A stretch of 64,000 bases of DNA from Zygaena filipendulae (lineage: Eukaryota > Arthropoda > Insecta > Lepidoptera > Zygaenidae). Position 1 is the stretch's first letter. Each line of letters opens with the position of its first letter. The notes beneath the pieces are model-generated. The model was not told the origin of the DNA, did no database searches, and saw nothing but the letters and a program-made list of their open reading frames with translations. Location: positions 588,001 to 652,000 of the forward strand of contig OU015666.1 of the NCBI GenBank assembly GCA_907165275.2, given 5' to 3'. A program made the translations under genes and the position numbers. Positions 30,304 through 40,788 of the stretch are shown here, piece after piece.

Positions 30304-30514
30304 TATTAAATAAGTAAGTAAAGATCCCTCTTTCCATCCATCAATCGATGCAGAAGAAGTTGGTACAGTCTTTAAAGTTATGTTTTAAGTGGATCGTTTG
30401 AAAGTTTTTTAATTTTGTTTCTTAAGACATTGTTTGTCAACTTCTTTGTTTAGATAGCAACCACTGATTCAAGTTAATTTTACCTATAGTAAGTTTGGTA
30501 TTAATTGTTGAAAA

Positions 30515-30556
30515 CCGGCCAAGTGCGAATCGGACTCGCGCACGAAGGGTTCCGTA
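30515..30556 (+). repeat. End fragment of the CGCACGAAGGGTTC repeat
   Basis: AAAACCGGCCAAGTGCGAAT and ACTCGCGCACGAAGGGTTCC match the left end of the 16468 repeat. It is cut by the Helitron that begins at 30563. Confidence 0.5.
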
Positions 30557-30562
30557 TCATCC

Positions 30563-30757
30563 TCCCTACTAATATTGTAAATGCAAAAGTGACTCTGTCT
30601 GTCGGTCTGTCTGCCTATCTGTCTGTCTGTCTATCTGTCTGTCTGTCTGTTACGCTTTCATGCCTTAACGGCTCAACTGATCATCATGAAATTTGCATCT
30701 ACATTGTCAGGGGTACAGAGATCGATCGGTCGATCGGTCGATCGATCGGTCGATCAC
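30563..30757 (+). mobile_element. Helitron with CGAT-rich terminal array
   Basis: TCCCTACTAATATTGTAAAT, a (GTCT)n run and GTTACGCTTTCATGCCTTAA identify a TTACGC-type copy. The usual 3' module is replaced after GGGGTACAGAGA by TCGATCGGTCGATCGGTCGA-type repeats (30719-30756). Nothing is recognised from 30758 to 30960. Confidence 0.55.
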
Positions 30758-30960
30758 AATGATATGATGCTACAGCTATATATGTGTAGATTTTATGTTA
30801 GGCCATAACTGCCTAACTCACCTATCAATGTTATAACGCACGTGGGGATAAAAACTTGCAAATTTACACAACTTATCCTTCTGAATCACCGAAATCAAAA
30901 CGAATGGAAATGCAGAGAACTCCTCATTTATCATAAAGTTGAGGAACATATGGGACATAA

Positions 30961-31110
30961 GGCTGCACTCAGAGTCGACTTTAATGATTACTTAGTTAAG
31001 TAAGTAATGCCAATTAACATAAATTTACTGAATATCTCTGTTTGCGGCAGTTTTGTTTTAAAAATCTATACTTAACTAAGTAATCATTAAAGTCGACTCT
31101 GAGTGCGGCC
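30961..31110. mobile_element. GCACTCAGAGTC MITE copy 1
   Basis: The left arm GGCTGCACTCAGAGTCGACT is complementary to the right arm over about 40 bp (through TTTAATGATTACTTAGTTAAG). The interior shares GCGGCAGTTTTGTTTTAAAA with 63641-63874. 150 bp, non-coding, with no clear target duplication. Confidence 0.7.
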
Positions 31111-31138
31111 GATAGGGGTAGGAACCCCTACTCCTATT

Positions 31139-31584
31139 TCTATTAACTTTATAAATGTGAAAGTGAGTTTGTTTGTTTATTTGTTTGTTTGTTACGCTTT
31201 CACGCCTTAACGGCGTAACCGATAATCATGAAATTTTGCACACACGTTGTCAGAGATATAGAAAAGGACGTAGGATACTTGGACGCAGATAAGCAATAAC
31301 ATGTTAACACACAAAATTGAGTTATTGATTCAGAACTATTTATTGAGAGTTAGGGAAAGTTTTTTAATTATGTGTTTACCTTATTACATTGCTTAAATAT
31401 GTAACTAAATATTGAAAATAAAAAATGTTGACACAAAATGGCGCTCCTACTTTTAAAACACGATTTAATCAAAATTTCTCCAGTGTGGGTTAACACACTA
31501 TTGCTTATCTATGTCCACTTTTCGTTTTGGAATTTCTGCGCGAACTTCGTAATCACCGCAGGTGAAACCGCGGGGAACAGCTAG
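31139..31584 (+). mobile_element. Helitron split by a GGAC-MITE
   Basis: The TTACGC-type 5' part (31139-31280) ends ..GGATACTT and the 3' part resumes at 31517 with ACTTTTCGTTTTGG and ends AACCGCGGGG..CTAG|T. Without the MITE and one ACTT the two halves join to a normal Helitron. Confidence 0.75.
31281..31516 (+). mobile_element. GGAC-MITE copy 3, TSD ACTT
   Basis: A 236-bp copy flanked by ACTT at 31277-31280 and 31517-31520, inserted inside the Helitron 31139-31584. The terminal repeats are as in the 2220 copy. Confidence 0.88.
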
Positions 31585-31957
31585 TCTATAATAAGGAAAC
31601 CGAACGCAGGGTAATATTAGATTCAATCCCTCATCAAAGGTGACGTAACTTTATTGTTATTTGTTCCCCTTTCTTTAAAGAAAGTCGCACAAGGGTTGAT
31701 AAGGAAAAATCTGGCGTTTAACGGCGGGAGCACCGTTACCGACTGAAATGAGTAAAGGAGGTGAACGATCTCGCTCGAAGCCTACTGCACGAGTGTGCGC
31801 TAGGGCTGCTACCGAGGTAGTTTTATCGGAACCGAAGTCGGAGTCGGAGTTTTCGAAGCTCTGTTGGAGCCGGAGGCGGTGGCAGAAGAGATGTGTCAGT
31901 CATCATCCGTATTGCGGGTAAAGTGAAAGAGTATTTTTTTTTATGGACTGTCGCATT
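31585..31957. repeat. Spacer with GGAGTCGGAGT-type repeat end
   Basis: 31820-31895 (GAACCGAAGTCGGAGTCGGA, GGAGCCGGAGGCGGTGGC) resembles 33885-33955 and is probably the end of an unclassified dispersed repeat. The rest is unassigned. Confidence 0.35.
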
Positions 31958-32409
31958 TATTTATTTATTTATTTATTTATAGTTAATTATAACGGTAAAA
32001 AAAACCAATTACAACAATTAACATAGAACGGTTAACTTATAATGGAAGACACTCTCGCATACTTAATCTCACAAAACCTCAAGCATGCCGTCATTATCTC
32101 ATGCCATGCATCCACAAACAGATCACACTCATGGTCAGCAATGAGAAGGGCATTTAGGGCATCCAGGGTGCGATACACTGGGGAACCAGCTCTGGATACC
32201 GTTCGGCATAGAGGTCGTGCAAACAATTCGGGCCTACGGCACTTTCGGTTACCGAGATGTTTTATAGGTACATTGAGTCGACAGAAGAGGTCATGGAGTT
32301 CGGGACAGTCGATAACCCCGCGAAGCATCTTACAGGCAAATGTAAGTTGATCGAGACCTCTTCGGACCTCCAACGAATTGAAACCTAGCATTCCTGAGAG
32401 GTAATGCAT
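31958..32409 (-). mobile_element. 5'-truncated CR1/Jockey-like non-LTR retrotransposon
   Basis: The minus strand carries the last part of a reverse transcriptase ORF (32032-32409), a short 3'UTR and a (TAAA)n tail at about 31958-31980. The copy starts within the ORF, as is usual for truncated reverse transcription. Target duplications were not identified. Confidence 0.6.
32032..32409 (-). pseudogene. Reverse transcriptase C-terminus (CR1/Jockey-like)
   Basis: 125 codons to a natural stop. The segment LEVRRGLDQLTFACKMLRGV followed by IDCPEL and a later LNVP matches the pattern typical after the polymerase domain of insect CR1/Jockey/L2-group proteins (L..RR..D..F..K...G.IDCPEL....VP). The catalytic FADD box is not included. 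A stop codon just upstream of the first Met shows that the 5' side is unrelated DNA. Confidence 0.6.
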
Positions 32410-32734
32410 TTAGCCAGTATCAAGTAAAATTGATTAGATCAATATATTTTCTATTGAAATGCTCTTGAAGGAAACCGAAGAAATCATCTCGAAATGTCAT
32501 ATATCTTCTTGAGCACATGAAAACCGTCTCTGTGATAATTATTGTTCAATACAGCACCTTATTACACAACAAAATCCATTTTTAACCATTTCTTATCGAC
32601 ATGAAAATAAATGACCAAACCGCCATCTTTGATTCCCGCCAAAAAACTCAAAGTGAAAGAGTAATGACGACATAAAGCACGTGGGAGAGGGCGAGGGGGT
32701 TCTCCGCCGGACGTGCATAAACCTGCCTCTTTAG
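32410..32734. other. Spacer, nothing recognised
   Basis: No coding or repeat feature is supported. Confidence 0.4.
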
Positions 32735-32873
32735 TCTATATTCGTTAACGCATAGACGAAAAAGGAACGGATTCGTAATGTCAACCATGTTACATGACCA
32801 CTTGACACGACGATTCTTTCCTTAGTTTTCTATGTGATAAAGATTATAGACTGTCAACATGGCTGAGGGGGCT
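32735..32873. mobile_element. AAGTTGAC inverted-repeat element, short degenerate copy
   Basis: The left part has TTCGTTAACGCATAGACGAA. The right part has TTAGTTTTCTATGTGATAAA and GACTGTCAACATGGCTGAG. These match the arms of 47077-47278 with decay. Confidence 0.45.
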
Positions 32874-33497
32874 GTTCGTACACATCGACCGCGACAGCTG
32901 CTATCCGCTCCGCTTTACAACGTGTTAGTGAATTAACTGAAAACCTGATACACCCCATTTAAAAAAATATACAATAATATGATTAAAATATATTTTTCAT
33001 TACTCATACTCGGAAAGTAGGTCTGAAGTTGCCTGAGAAGCGGGTTGAAAGTAGCCCTTTTCAGCCCTAGGGAGAATCGCTTTCAACTGACAACTGTCAA
33101 ATTATTAAAAAAAAACTAGGTCTATTTTCACATTTCTATTCAACCATGTTTCAATTTTCTATACAGCCAGCGCGATGTAAAATTGAAATAACGTAAAGTT
33201 TAGTAGGTATTAATTAAAATAAAATTCACTCACTTTTTCTTAAGCTAATTCCTATTTATATTTTTTTATTTTCTTTAATTAATACTTAATAATTAAAGAA
33301 AATATTTTTTTAGGTCGCCACAATGTAAATAAAAAATACTGGCTGAATAGCTAGCCGGCCAAAGAAAAAGAAATAGGTGGGAAAGTGTCAAGCGACTATC
33401 CGATCTTCACTCATTTTTTCTTTAGCTAATTCCTATTTTTATTTTGACTTTCCTTGCATTCGTAATGAAAAGCACAGTGTTACCCTCGGGAGAAAGA
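32874..33497. repeat. Spacer with a diverged direct repeat
   Basis: TTCACTCACTTTTTCTTAAG plus CTAATTCCTATTTATATTTT (33223-33262) recurs at 33406-33440 as TTCACTCATTTTTTCTTTAG plus CTAATTCCTATTTTTATTTT. The repeats sit upstream of the long hairpin at 33498. Confidence 0.4.
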
Positions 33498-33570
33498 CTT
33501 ATTTAGTCCCTCGATCTATTGGTGCCCTCGCTACGCTCGGGCGCCAAACCCCGTCTCGGGACTAAATAAG
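33498..33570. repeat. Two-step hairpin
   Basis: The outer arms CTTATTTAGTCCC (33498-33510) and GGGACTAAATAAG (33558-33570) are perfect. The inner arms TTGGTGCCC (33519-33527) and GGGCGCCAA (33539-33547) pair with one G-T, around a TCGCTACGCTC loop. It is probably the core of an unclassified repeat. Confidence 0.65.
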
Positions 33571-34561
33571 TTACTTTCACCCCTAGGATAACAATGTACT
33601 ATTATGTCGAAAAAAATTATCCTTTAAAAGTTATTCAACATTGGTTTGGAGGTGACCTATCTACGAAACTCCAAGCGCTACGCCCGCGCCTATCGGTTCG
33701 AATTTTTTTTCTGCGGGCGGCGTACGCGTATTGTATTATAAATAATTTAGACATGGGCTTGTAAAAATGAAAAAATATAACCTATATTAAAACATAGTGC
33801 GATCGATTCGCTAGTTGATTCTGAACAAACTACTTTCTAGTTTTAATTCATTAACACGTTGTATTTAAGTGTTGGAGTCAAAATCGGAACTAGAGGTGTA
33901 ATATCAAATGGAAGTTCCGACTTATCGGAGTCAGAGGCGAAGCCCTGTAACATCCTTAGTATGTACTATCATATATAAATAATACATTACAGAAGGGGGA
34001 CGGAGATAATAATGGATTCTTTCCATGGAGTAAATACATTTTTGTAAATACTCGGAGATTGGTGAACGTTTCATATCATAATCAAGATGAAATATAAGTA
34101 GGTAACTCGAAATCTATGTACCTACCTATATGCATATGTACCTACAGGATCTAAAGTTAAATGGGGAACGCATTGATGGAGGGTGTTCACTGTTCAGGGG
34201 TTGTTACTCGTCTCAAGTGTGTAAACAAAAACATAAAATTAACTTTTCACGTAAAAACATTGTTCCTGAAAGTAATTCAAAATGATAGATAAATAGATAC
34301 CTATTTCTCTTTTCAAAACGTACAAGTAAAATTTTCGCTTCGAATTATCTGAAATATGACATTTTATTAGTGTGTTATTATAGGCTATACCTACCTGCTG
34401 AAAGGTAGAAACTTTGGCTTCCTGTAACACAGTTTCAGTAGAGGATGGCGATATTTTCAAATTAATTTACCAAAACAAAACAAAACCACAACCTGATTTT
34501 ATTTTAACGATAATGATATAACTCTTACGATGGAACTTTTAGTGTAGGACTTACCTTATTA
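33571..34561. other. Spacer, largely unassigned
   Basis: 33885-33955 resembles 31820-31895 (CGGAACT.. GTTCCGACTTATCGGAGTC). AT-rich DNA follows with GTACCTACCTA-type low-complexity sequence. No gene is supported. Confidence 0.35.
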
Positions 34562-34653
34562 CTAGCTGTCCCCCGCGATTTCATCCGCGGTAATTTCGGA
34601 GTTAAAAAAGTACTCTATGTCCTTCTTTGTACCCCAACAGTAGTTTACGGTGA
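34562..34653 (-). mobile_element. Helitron 3' fragment
   Basis: CTAG then CCCCGCGATTTCATCCGCGG gives the terminal hairpin. The element is cut off after TTCTTTGTACCCC by the next Helitron. Confidence 0.55.
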
Positions 34654-34832
34654 TTAGCTGTTCCCCGCATTAGTGCCGGAGTTCCCGAGGGAATTCCGGA
34701 ATAAAAACTATCCTATCTTTTAAGTTGGACCATATTATAAATGGTTACAAAATTTTATCAAAATCCGTTCAGTAGTTTCGGAGTACATCGCGGACAAACA
34801 ACGTGACACGTGATTTATATATATTAAGAAGA
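34654..34832 (-). mobile_element. Helitron, AATATATATAAATCACG type
   Basis: On the minus strand it starts TCTTCTTAATATATATAAAT, contains GTGTCACGTTGTTTGTCCGC and ends with a weakened hairpin and CTAA. The 5' module is the same as at 51225. Confidence 0.62.
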
Positions 34833-34887
34833 TGTTGGTTGGTGGCGCCAGTAAACATTTATTTGTGTTTTTATTTATTATTTTCAA

Positions 34888-35373
34888 ACACTCGTCGGTT
34901 GACTATTATATTAAAGCCGATGTTTGTTTCGTCGTATATTTTGAGGGTCAATATGTACCTTAATTCGGCGCTTTCCTTCCTCTATGTGTGAACCACGGCT
35001 CAGAAGACACAGTTACTGGCACATAAGAAAGCCTTTTTATTATTTTTCAAGATTGGTTTGAATTTGTTTGGAACGCGTGTGAAATATTATTGATTTTGTC
35101 TGGATTCGATTCTGTTCTGTGGTTTTGATTGAAGAACCTCGCCCTCCGGATAAGGAGCGATTTTTATTTTATTATGTGATTTTCCTTCATCATCTTTCTG
35201 AATATTTAAATAACAGCAGCTGCTATGCGTGTGTTTTTTTGTGGACATTTTACCGTGCCGTGGTTCCTGAAGGACCTCCCGCAGTGCCCGTGGGAGGGAA
35301 GCCAGGAAGGAGTATTACCCCGGGATTGGGAGGTAACAAGCTTCGATAATTATTTTATTTAACCGACGAGTGT
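34888..35373. mobile_element. Possible ACACTCGTCGGTT inverted-repeat element
   Basis: 13-bp perfect inverted repeats ACACTCGTCGGTT (34888-34900) and AACCGACGAGTGT (35361-35373) bound 486 bp. The interior has an open 76-codon frame (35119-35349) without a known domain. No convincing target duplication was found and only one copy is seen, so it may be coincidence. Confidence 0.4.
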
Positions 35374-35835
35374 AAAAGAGACATCCAGGCCGTCCGCATA
35401 CAGTCCACTATTATTAATCGAAGAGTTGCTGGCGTTGCCAACGACTCCGTTATTTTTCATCTCCATTTGGTCCAGTTTTGGTCCATTGGTTAACGTTTGC
35501 TTGAGAGTGATAGAGATAAAAATAAACTAAAATCCACCACTAAGTATGTTCTAAAATTAGTTTTTCACTTGTACCCACTTTCCTGTATGTTTGAAGCTGA
35601 AAAATGACGTCACAAAAAGAGTGCCTCTATGCAGGGGGGGAGGGGGGGAGGTGGCGGCAATTGACACACTTCCGTGACAACCTTCCCGTTATACCATTAA
35701 AAGTTTTCGTTGTTCCGGAATTTCGTCCACGCAATATTCGTACCAACGACATTGGGTCACGATTGCACTCAAATTATAATTAGACGCAACGGTAACGGCC
35801 ATCAAAAAGTTTAAAAAGTTCCATGAATATTATAA
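35374..35835. repeat. Spacer with a G-tract
   Basis: 35634-35659 is G7-A-G7-AGG-TGG-CGG, a dense G-run with quadruplex potential. The remaining sequence is unassigned. Confidence 0.4.
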
Positions 35836-36036
35836 TCCCTACTAATATAACAGATGCGAAAATAACTGTCTGTCTGTCTGTCTGTCACGCTTCCAAGCCT
35901 CAAGGGCTCAACTGATCATCATGAAACTTTGCATAAAGGTTGTCAGGGGTACAAAGAAGGACATGGGTACTTTTTATTCCGGAATTCCCGCGGGAACTCC
36001 GAAATTAACGCAGGTGAAACCACGGGGAACAGCTAG
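35836..36036 (+). mobile_element. Non-autonomous Helitron, TTACGC type
   Basis: A complete copy from TCCCTACTAATATAACAGAT through (GTCT)n and GCTCAACTGATCATCATG to GCAGGTGAAACCACGGGG and CTAG, with flanking A and T. Confidence 0.76.
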
Positions 36037-36205
36037 TTACTTATATTTGGGTATGTAATCCAGAAATTATTTTAGAAGAAATTTATTTGCCAACACAATA
36101 ATTACAGTATAAATAGATGAAAAAAGTAAATATAACTTAGAAAATAAGGGCTAGACAATCTAGCAAACGGATTATTTATAGCTTTATCTGCACTATTCGA
36201 AGATT

Positions 36206-36270
36206 CATTGACAGAGAATCCTTCTGCGGCATTAAGTCCGCCTTTGGTACTATGTTTTGTGAAAAGTAAA
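36206..36270 (+). mobile_element. Retroposon tail fragment
   Basis: GACAGAGAATCCTTCTGCGG and GCATTAAGTCCGCCTTTGGT match the tail module listed at 3258. Confidence 0.45.
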
Positions 36271-36759
36271 AAAAATAATTATTGCATCGAGATAAAATAT
36301 GCTCCAGCATCCACGGCAATTTGCTATGGATTCCAGTTTTTTTTTAATTTCATTATTTTTATTCTATTTGGTATATTTTTTAAATCAATTTTAGCCTAAA
36401 TTTTATTAATTTTACAATTTAGATTATACAGCACTTCTAATCTTTGTATTATATCTAGTAATATCTACAATTAGGAATTCCTCAGGGAATTCCGATAGGT
36501 ATTCACGCCAGTGTATCTACACCCGGATGTTAACTACATAGTTATTATTAGAAAGAAGCACGAAACCTCTTCACAGGAAGCAAACTAAAGTCAATAACGT
36601 CGACTAAAAGCCGACAAGATCTCGTACAAATGATTAATATTACGCCTAAACTATATACAAACTGAGTTAGTTCGAACCACGTAAAGGCAGTTTAACTAAT
36701 TACAATACAGGTGGGGTGTCTAGGTGGTAGGCGGGCAGGGGGTGCATCGTCAAAACACA

Positions 36760-36919
36760 CAGTAAAGAGCATACGCGACTCGAAGTTGCTCTCGGAACAA
36801 CTTGGGCGCGCGGAGTTTGCGGTTCGCCGAAGTTGAGAGATGTAGCGGGTAATCTCATTTCCTATACGCTAAGGCACGAAATCCTGGCGGAAGAAGGAAG
36901 TGGTGTACCGCCACAGACG
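36760..36919 (+). other. Candidate non-coding first exon
   Basis: A GC-rich 160-bp segment in AT-rich DNA begins near an ACACAGTAAAG initiator-like motif. It ends CCACAGACG|GTAAGTGAG, a near-consensus 5' splice site at 36919/36920. The only ATG in it is followed at once by TAG, so it would be 5'UTR. No downstream exon could be identified, so the gene is unknown and the call is tentative. Confidence 0.35.
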
Positions 36920-37293
36920 GTAAGTGAGCGGGTTTTTGAGAGTGAGGGATGGTTTTTGAGAAACTAAACGAGGCATAGTTGGTAGTAGAGTTAGGTACCT
37001 AATTGAGTATTGAGATAAAAGTGTTACAAAGCTCTAAATGTGAGCTGGTTTTACTTTTTAAATTGTGTACTTTATATAATTTCTTTTAAATCAACTTTAT
37101 TTATTTCTCATTGAACTTCATCTTTTTAATTTGTAACATAATCAATCAATATTTTTTTCGAAATGTACCTACGTAAAATAAAAAAAAATCACATAAATTC
37201 ATGATAGATGTCGCCAAATCATAATTCACATGAGAAATAAAAGTAAAGGAAACTTATCTACATAATATAATGACTATTTTCTTATTAAATTAA
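36920..37293. other. Possible intron start, AT-rich
   Basis: It follows the candidate splice site. No other feature is present. Confidence 0.3.
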
Positions 37294-37488
37294 CTAGGTG
37301 TTCCCCGCGGTTTTACCCGCGTTAAATTTGAGTTCTCGTGGGAATTTCGGGACAAAAAGTATCATGTCCTCTGTACGCCTGAAAAAGTGTATGCAAAACT
37401 TTGTGATGATCTATTGACCCGTTATGGCGTGAAAACGTAACAGACAAACAGACAGAGTTACTTGCGCATATATAATATTAAGTAAGGA
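37294..37488 (-). mobile_element. Helitron, TTACGC type
   Basis: The minus strand runs from TCCTTACTTAATATTATATA through GTTACGTTTTCACGCCATAA to CGCGGGTAAAACCGCGGGG and CTAG. The interior has small deletions. Confidence 0.65.
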
Positions 37489-38370
37489 TGTCTAATTTCT
37501 CAGATATAGCCGTACGCTCTAACAATAATTACCTACTAATGAATTTAAAAGAAAATCTGATACTTCAATAAAAGAGAGAAAAAACTAAATTACTTCTTAT
37601 CCCCGCTCTCCGCTCGTGACACACGCCGCCAATTAAGCCGACACACATAATGAGGCTAATATGAAAATTGTTCGATAGCGTATTCAGAGCACGTCGCCCA
37701 ACCCATTCGGTTCCTCACATCGTACACAAGTAGATACGTACGTACACGTGAAGTGAACTTACAAATCACATATTTAGAATTACACCCCGGGTCATACTTT
37801 TAATACTAGTCAATCCCTCGCGATTTCACCAGCGTTTATTACGGTGTTCCCGTGGGAATTCCGGCACAAAAGGTATTGTTGGCGGCGTTAGTCCTCAACT
37901 AAGGATGCGCAGGATCCTAACGCCTAAGAAAATGAATAAACTGTGTAGTGGACTGTATAAAAACGTATAATATTGAAATAAAATGATATTACAATAATTT
38001 GAGATGCGACAGAATAGATACCAGAAGTAAGTATGAGGTAGTTATAAAAAACGGCTTCTTGTGTCAATGCGATGTCCTTGCAACCGCCCATAGTGTCACC
38101 GCTCCTGACGTCGGTGACAGCGGCTAATCGGTGTCGCGTCCAGGTATCTTATGTCGTTTAAGTATACTGTAGCTTCATATATGTGATAAGTTTTTTTAAA
38201 ATCGGTTCATTTGTTTTCGAGTTTTTCCATTACAAACAAACATACAAAAAGTCAATAAAAAAACAAGAAGGAAAGAAAGACATTTATTTGGAAATAGAGA
38301 CACAAAAAAGTTGCAGACAATTTATAGGTACTTGCATTGGAACATTAAACAAAATTGTTAATGATCACAT
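37489..38370. other. Spacer with a Helitron end fragment
   Basis: 37806-37878 is a minus-strand 3' end (CTAG then TTCCCGTGGGAATTCCGG). The rest is unassigned. A 65-codon Lys-rich frame at 38183-38380 is not supported. Confidence 0.4.
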
Positions 38371-38534
38371 TCCTTACTAATGCGAAAGTGAGTTTGTTTG
38401 TTACGCTTTCACGCCTTAACGGCTCAACCGATCATCATGAGATTTTGCATACACGTTGTCAGGGGTACAGAGCAAGACATAGGGTTCATTTTATCCCGGA
38501 ATTCACCACAGGTGAAACCGCGGGGAGCAGCTGG
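38371..38534 (+). mobile_element. Short Helitron, TTACGC type
   Basis: It starts TCCTTACTAATGCGAAAGTG and ends GGTGAAACCGCGGGGAGCAG then CTGG|T, fitting CTRR. The GCGGGAACTCCGAAATTACC part is deleted. Confidence 0.7.
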
Positions 38535-39304
38535 TATAATAATAAGTAGGAAGAACGTTTGTGTGGTGCGTTCCCATGACCAAACGGTTACCGTCTCAGC
38601 ATTTTGCTATACCTAAGTGCGAGCACTTCAGCTGGCGCTGATATTTTTAGAATGAAGTTCTTCATCGCACAGTACGGATGGGAGTAAAAATTCATTTTCC
38701 GTCACGGCGTCATACGTCTGCTCTGCGGAAAGACAAAGCGACCGACATTCTTTTCGAAATGAGTTTTTTTTTTTCTGTATTTTTGCCTCTTTTCACGCAT
38801 TACCGACATAACAGACTCAATTTAATATGGAAAAAAATTCGTTCTAACCAAGACACTCCCGGATTTTTTTTTATGCTAACTAAGGCTTGGCATTTAAAAA
38901 AAAAAACTATTTCTATCTTCCATGTCTTCGCGCCGCACCGCTTTGATCCGCTTTGGCCAAGTATATCCATTTCAAAGTACCAGGAGTACAGAACACTTAG
39001 GATGCACACTTCAGCGAAAGAGGACGGTCGTTAGCGCTCGGCCCCGGGGGCTTCGTCTAGATTCACAGCGCTTAATTATTCGGCTATACGGACTAGGAGC
39101 ACAACAGTTCGCTAAATACAATATTGCCTGTAGTGCCTTTAGGAACAAAGTGTTTATAACCGAATGGTTTTGAGACGGCAATTCAATGAAACAAACATCT
39201 CCTAATCAGTTTACTCTGTAGAGTACAAAATTACGAATGCTATAAACACATATTTGCTACCAGCGGTATGTAATTTACAATAGTTTCGAGATATTTTGAC
39301 ACTA
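38535..39304. other. Spacer, no supported gene
   Basis: Overlapping frames on both strands between 38678 and 39173 lack recognisable domains and share the same DNA, so they are treated as chance. T-rich and A-rich runs are present at 38766 and 38899. Confidence 0.35.
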
Positions 39305-39360
39305 GTCGATCTACCGGAGTTCCCGTGCGAAAGCGCGGGTGAAACCGCGGGAGTAGCTAG
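39305..39360 (+). mobile_element. Helitron terminal fragment
   Basis: GCGCGGGTGAAACCGCGGGA and CTAG at 39357-39360 mark a hairpin end without a 5' part. Confidence 0.45.
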
Positions 39361-39453
39361 GTTATAATATTAGTCTAGATACTAATAAATCAAACTCAGG
39401 GTAAAATATGTTTATCCCGACACGAAAACAGAATCCACTACATTAAAAACTTA

Positions 39454-39925
39454 TCCTAACTATTATTATTAAGGTGGATGTAAGTTTGTTTGTTTGTTTG
39501 TTTTGCATTCACACCATTACTACTCAACTCACCGTTAGTACTCAATTTGCATGGTGGTAGGGCGCTCTCTAGTGCCCGGCTGGCTAGCTACCACATTCAA
39601 GTTGCAAATCTGTCGCCAAGCACCTAACGGTGTGTTCCAGCAGCCCCACTTGAAAGCCAGTTCCTATCCCCATTCCAGGTTGGCAACGCACCTGCATGCC
39701 TTCTGGTGTTGCAGATGTCTATGGGCGGCGGTATAATTACTTACCATCAGGTGTACCACTTGCCCGTTTGCCCCCTATGACATAAAAAAAAAAAAATTAC
39801 TTCTCAACCAATTATCATGAAATTTTGAAATCACATTTTTAGGGGCACTTACAGAAAAGGAAATAGGTTACTTTTTACCATCAAATTTCTGTGGGAACTC
39901 CGAAGTTACCGCGGGGAACAGCTCG
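39454..39925 (+). mobile_element. Helitron split by a SINE
   Basis: The left part 39454-39533 (TCCTAACTATTATTATTAAG, GTTTGTTTTGCATTCACACC) and right part 39796-39925 (CCAATTATCATGAAATTTTG .. TACCGCGGGGAACAG, CTCG) form one element. The SINE 39534-39795 lies between. Confidence 0.62.
39534..39795 (+). mobile_element. Bm1-like SINE
   Basis: It contains ATGGTGGTAGGGCGC, CCGGCTGGCTAGCTACCAC, GGCAACGCACCTGCATGCC and the tail TTTGCCCCCTATGACATAAA then A13. Flanking ATTACTACTCAAC (39516) and ATTACTTCTCAAC (39796) look like a target duplication. It belongs to the same family as 10827-10988. Confidence 0.68.
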
Positions 39926-39926
39926 T

Positions 39927-40097
39927 ATTATAAAATATAAAATATGTGAGTTTGTTTGATGCGTTTCCACGCCTGCGCTACTGAACCAATCATCATGGCA
40001 TTTCGCAAAGAGGAAGTAGGGATAGGGGGTATTTTCTATGCTGGGATTCCCGCGGGAACTCTGAAATTAAAGCGAGTGAAACCGCGAGGAATAGCTA
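39927..40097 (+). mobile_element. Helitron, 5' end decayed
   Basis: GATGCGTTTCCACGCC, ATTCCCGCGGGAACTCTGAA and GTGAAACCGCGAGGAATAG then CTAG|T. The start is unclear. Confidence 0.58.
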
Positions 40098-40336
40098 GTG
40101 TCTAATACAAGTAGGCATTATTTGTCTTTCTTCAGAACGAAGGGTTCTCTATATTCTCATGATTGTAACCCGCTAGCCGTAACTAATTGTCCAAAAGCGT
40201 TATTGTGTTAGCAGCAAGTTGACGGACAGACAGACATGCGTGACCGATCGCTGTATAGATATTATGCATGCCTAGGGTAGGTCGATGGGCGGTTTTGTTG
40301 TAGAGCAACGACGTAGATATTAGAGGGTTCCGATTT

Positions 40337-40788
40337 TCTATACTTATAATAAAATTGTAGAGAGGTCAATTCTGTACATTGAATATATATTCAAAATTAA
40401 TATTGGAGGATGAATGGTGATCGATACTGATGCCAAAAATGCAATCAGTAAATTTTTTGTCTGTCTGTCTGTGTGTATGTACACGCATGGGTCAAAAACT
40501 ACTGAAGGGATTTTAACCAAACTTGATACGATTGTAGTCCATTCCTGGGCAGGTTATAGGCTATATAACATAACGCTAAGACACATAGGAGCAGTGACGA
40601 TAAATTTGAACCAAGTCGGATAAAAATACGCTTTCGAGCTCTTATCCTCGCATACGTTTACTCAATCACGCAAAAACGGCTGAACGGATTTGGATGAAAT
40701 TTGGCATGCACGTTGTCAGGGGTACAGAGAAGGACATAGGGTACTTTTTATCCCGGAATTCCCGGGTGAAACCACGGGGCACAGCTAG
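40337..40788 (+). mobile_element. L-type Helitron
   Basis: TCTATACTTATAATAAAATT through GATCGATACTGATGCC and GGGATTTTAACCAAACTTG to the S-type 3' module. The 3' hairpin is shortened (GAATTCCCGGGTGAAACCAC) before CTAG|T. It is highly similar to 29839-30303. Confidence 0.75.

Noticed and set aside
38678..39173. Overlapping plus frames of 118 and 83 codons and a minus frame of 69
   Set aside because: They share the same AT-rich DNA, conflict with one another and show no domain.
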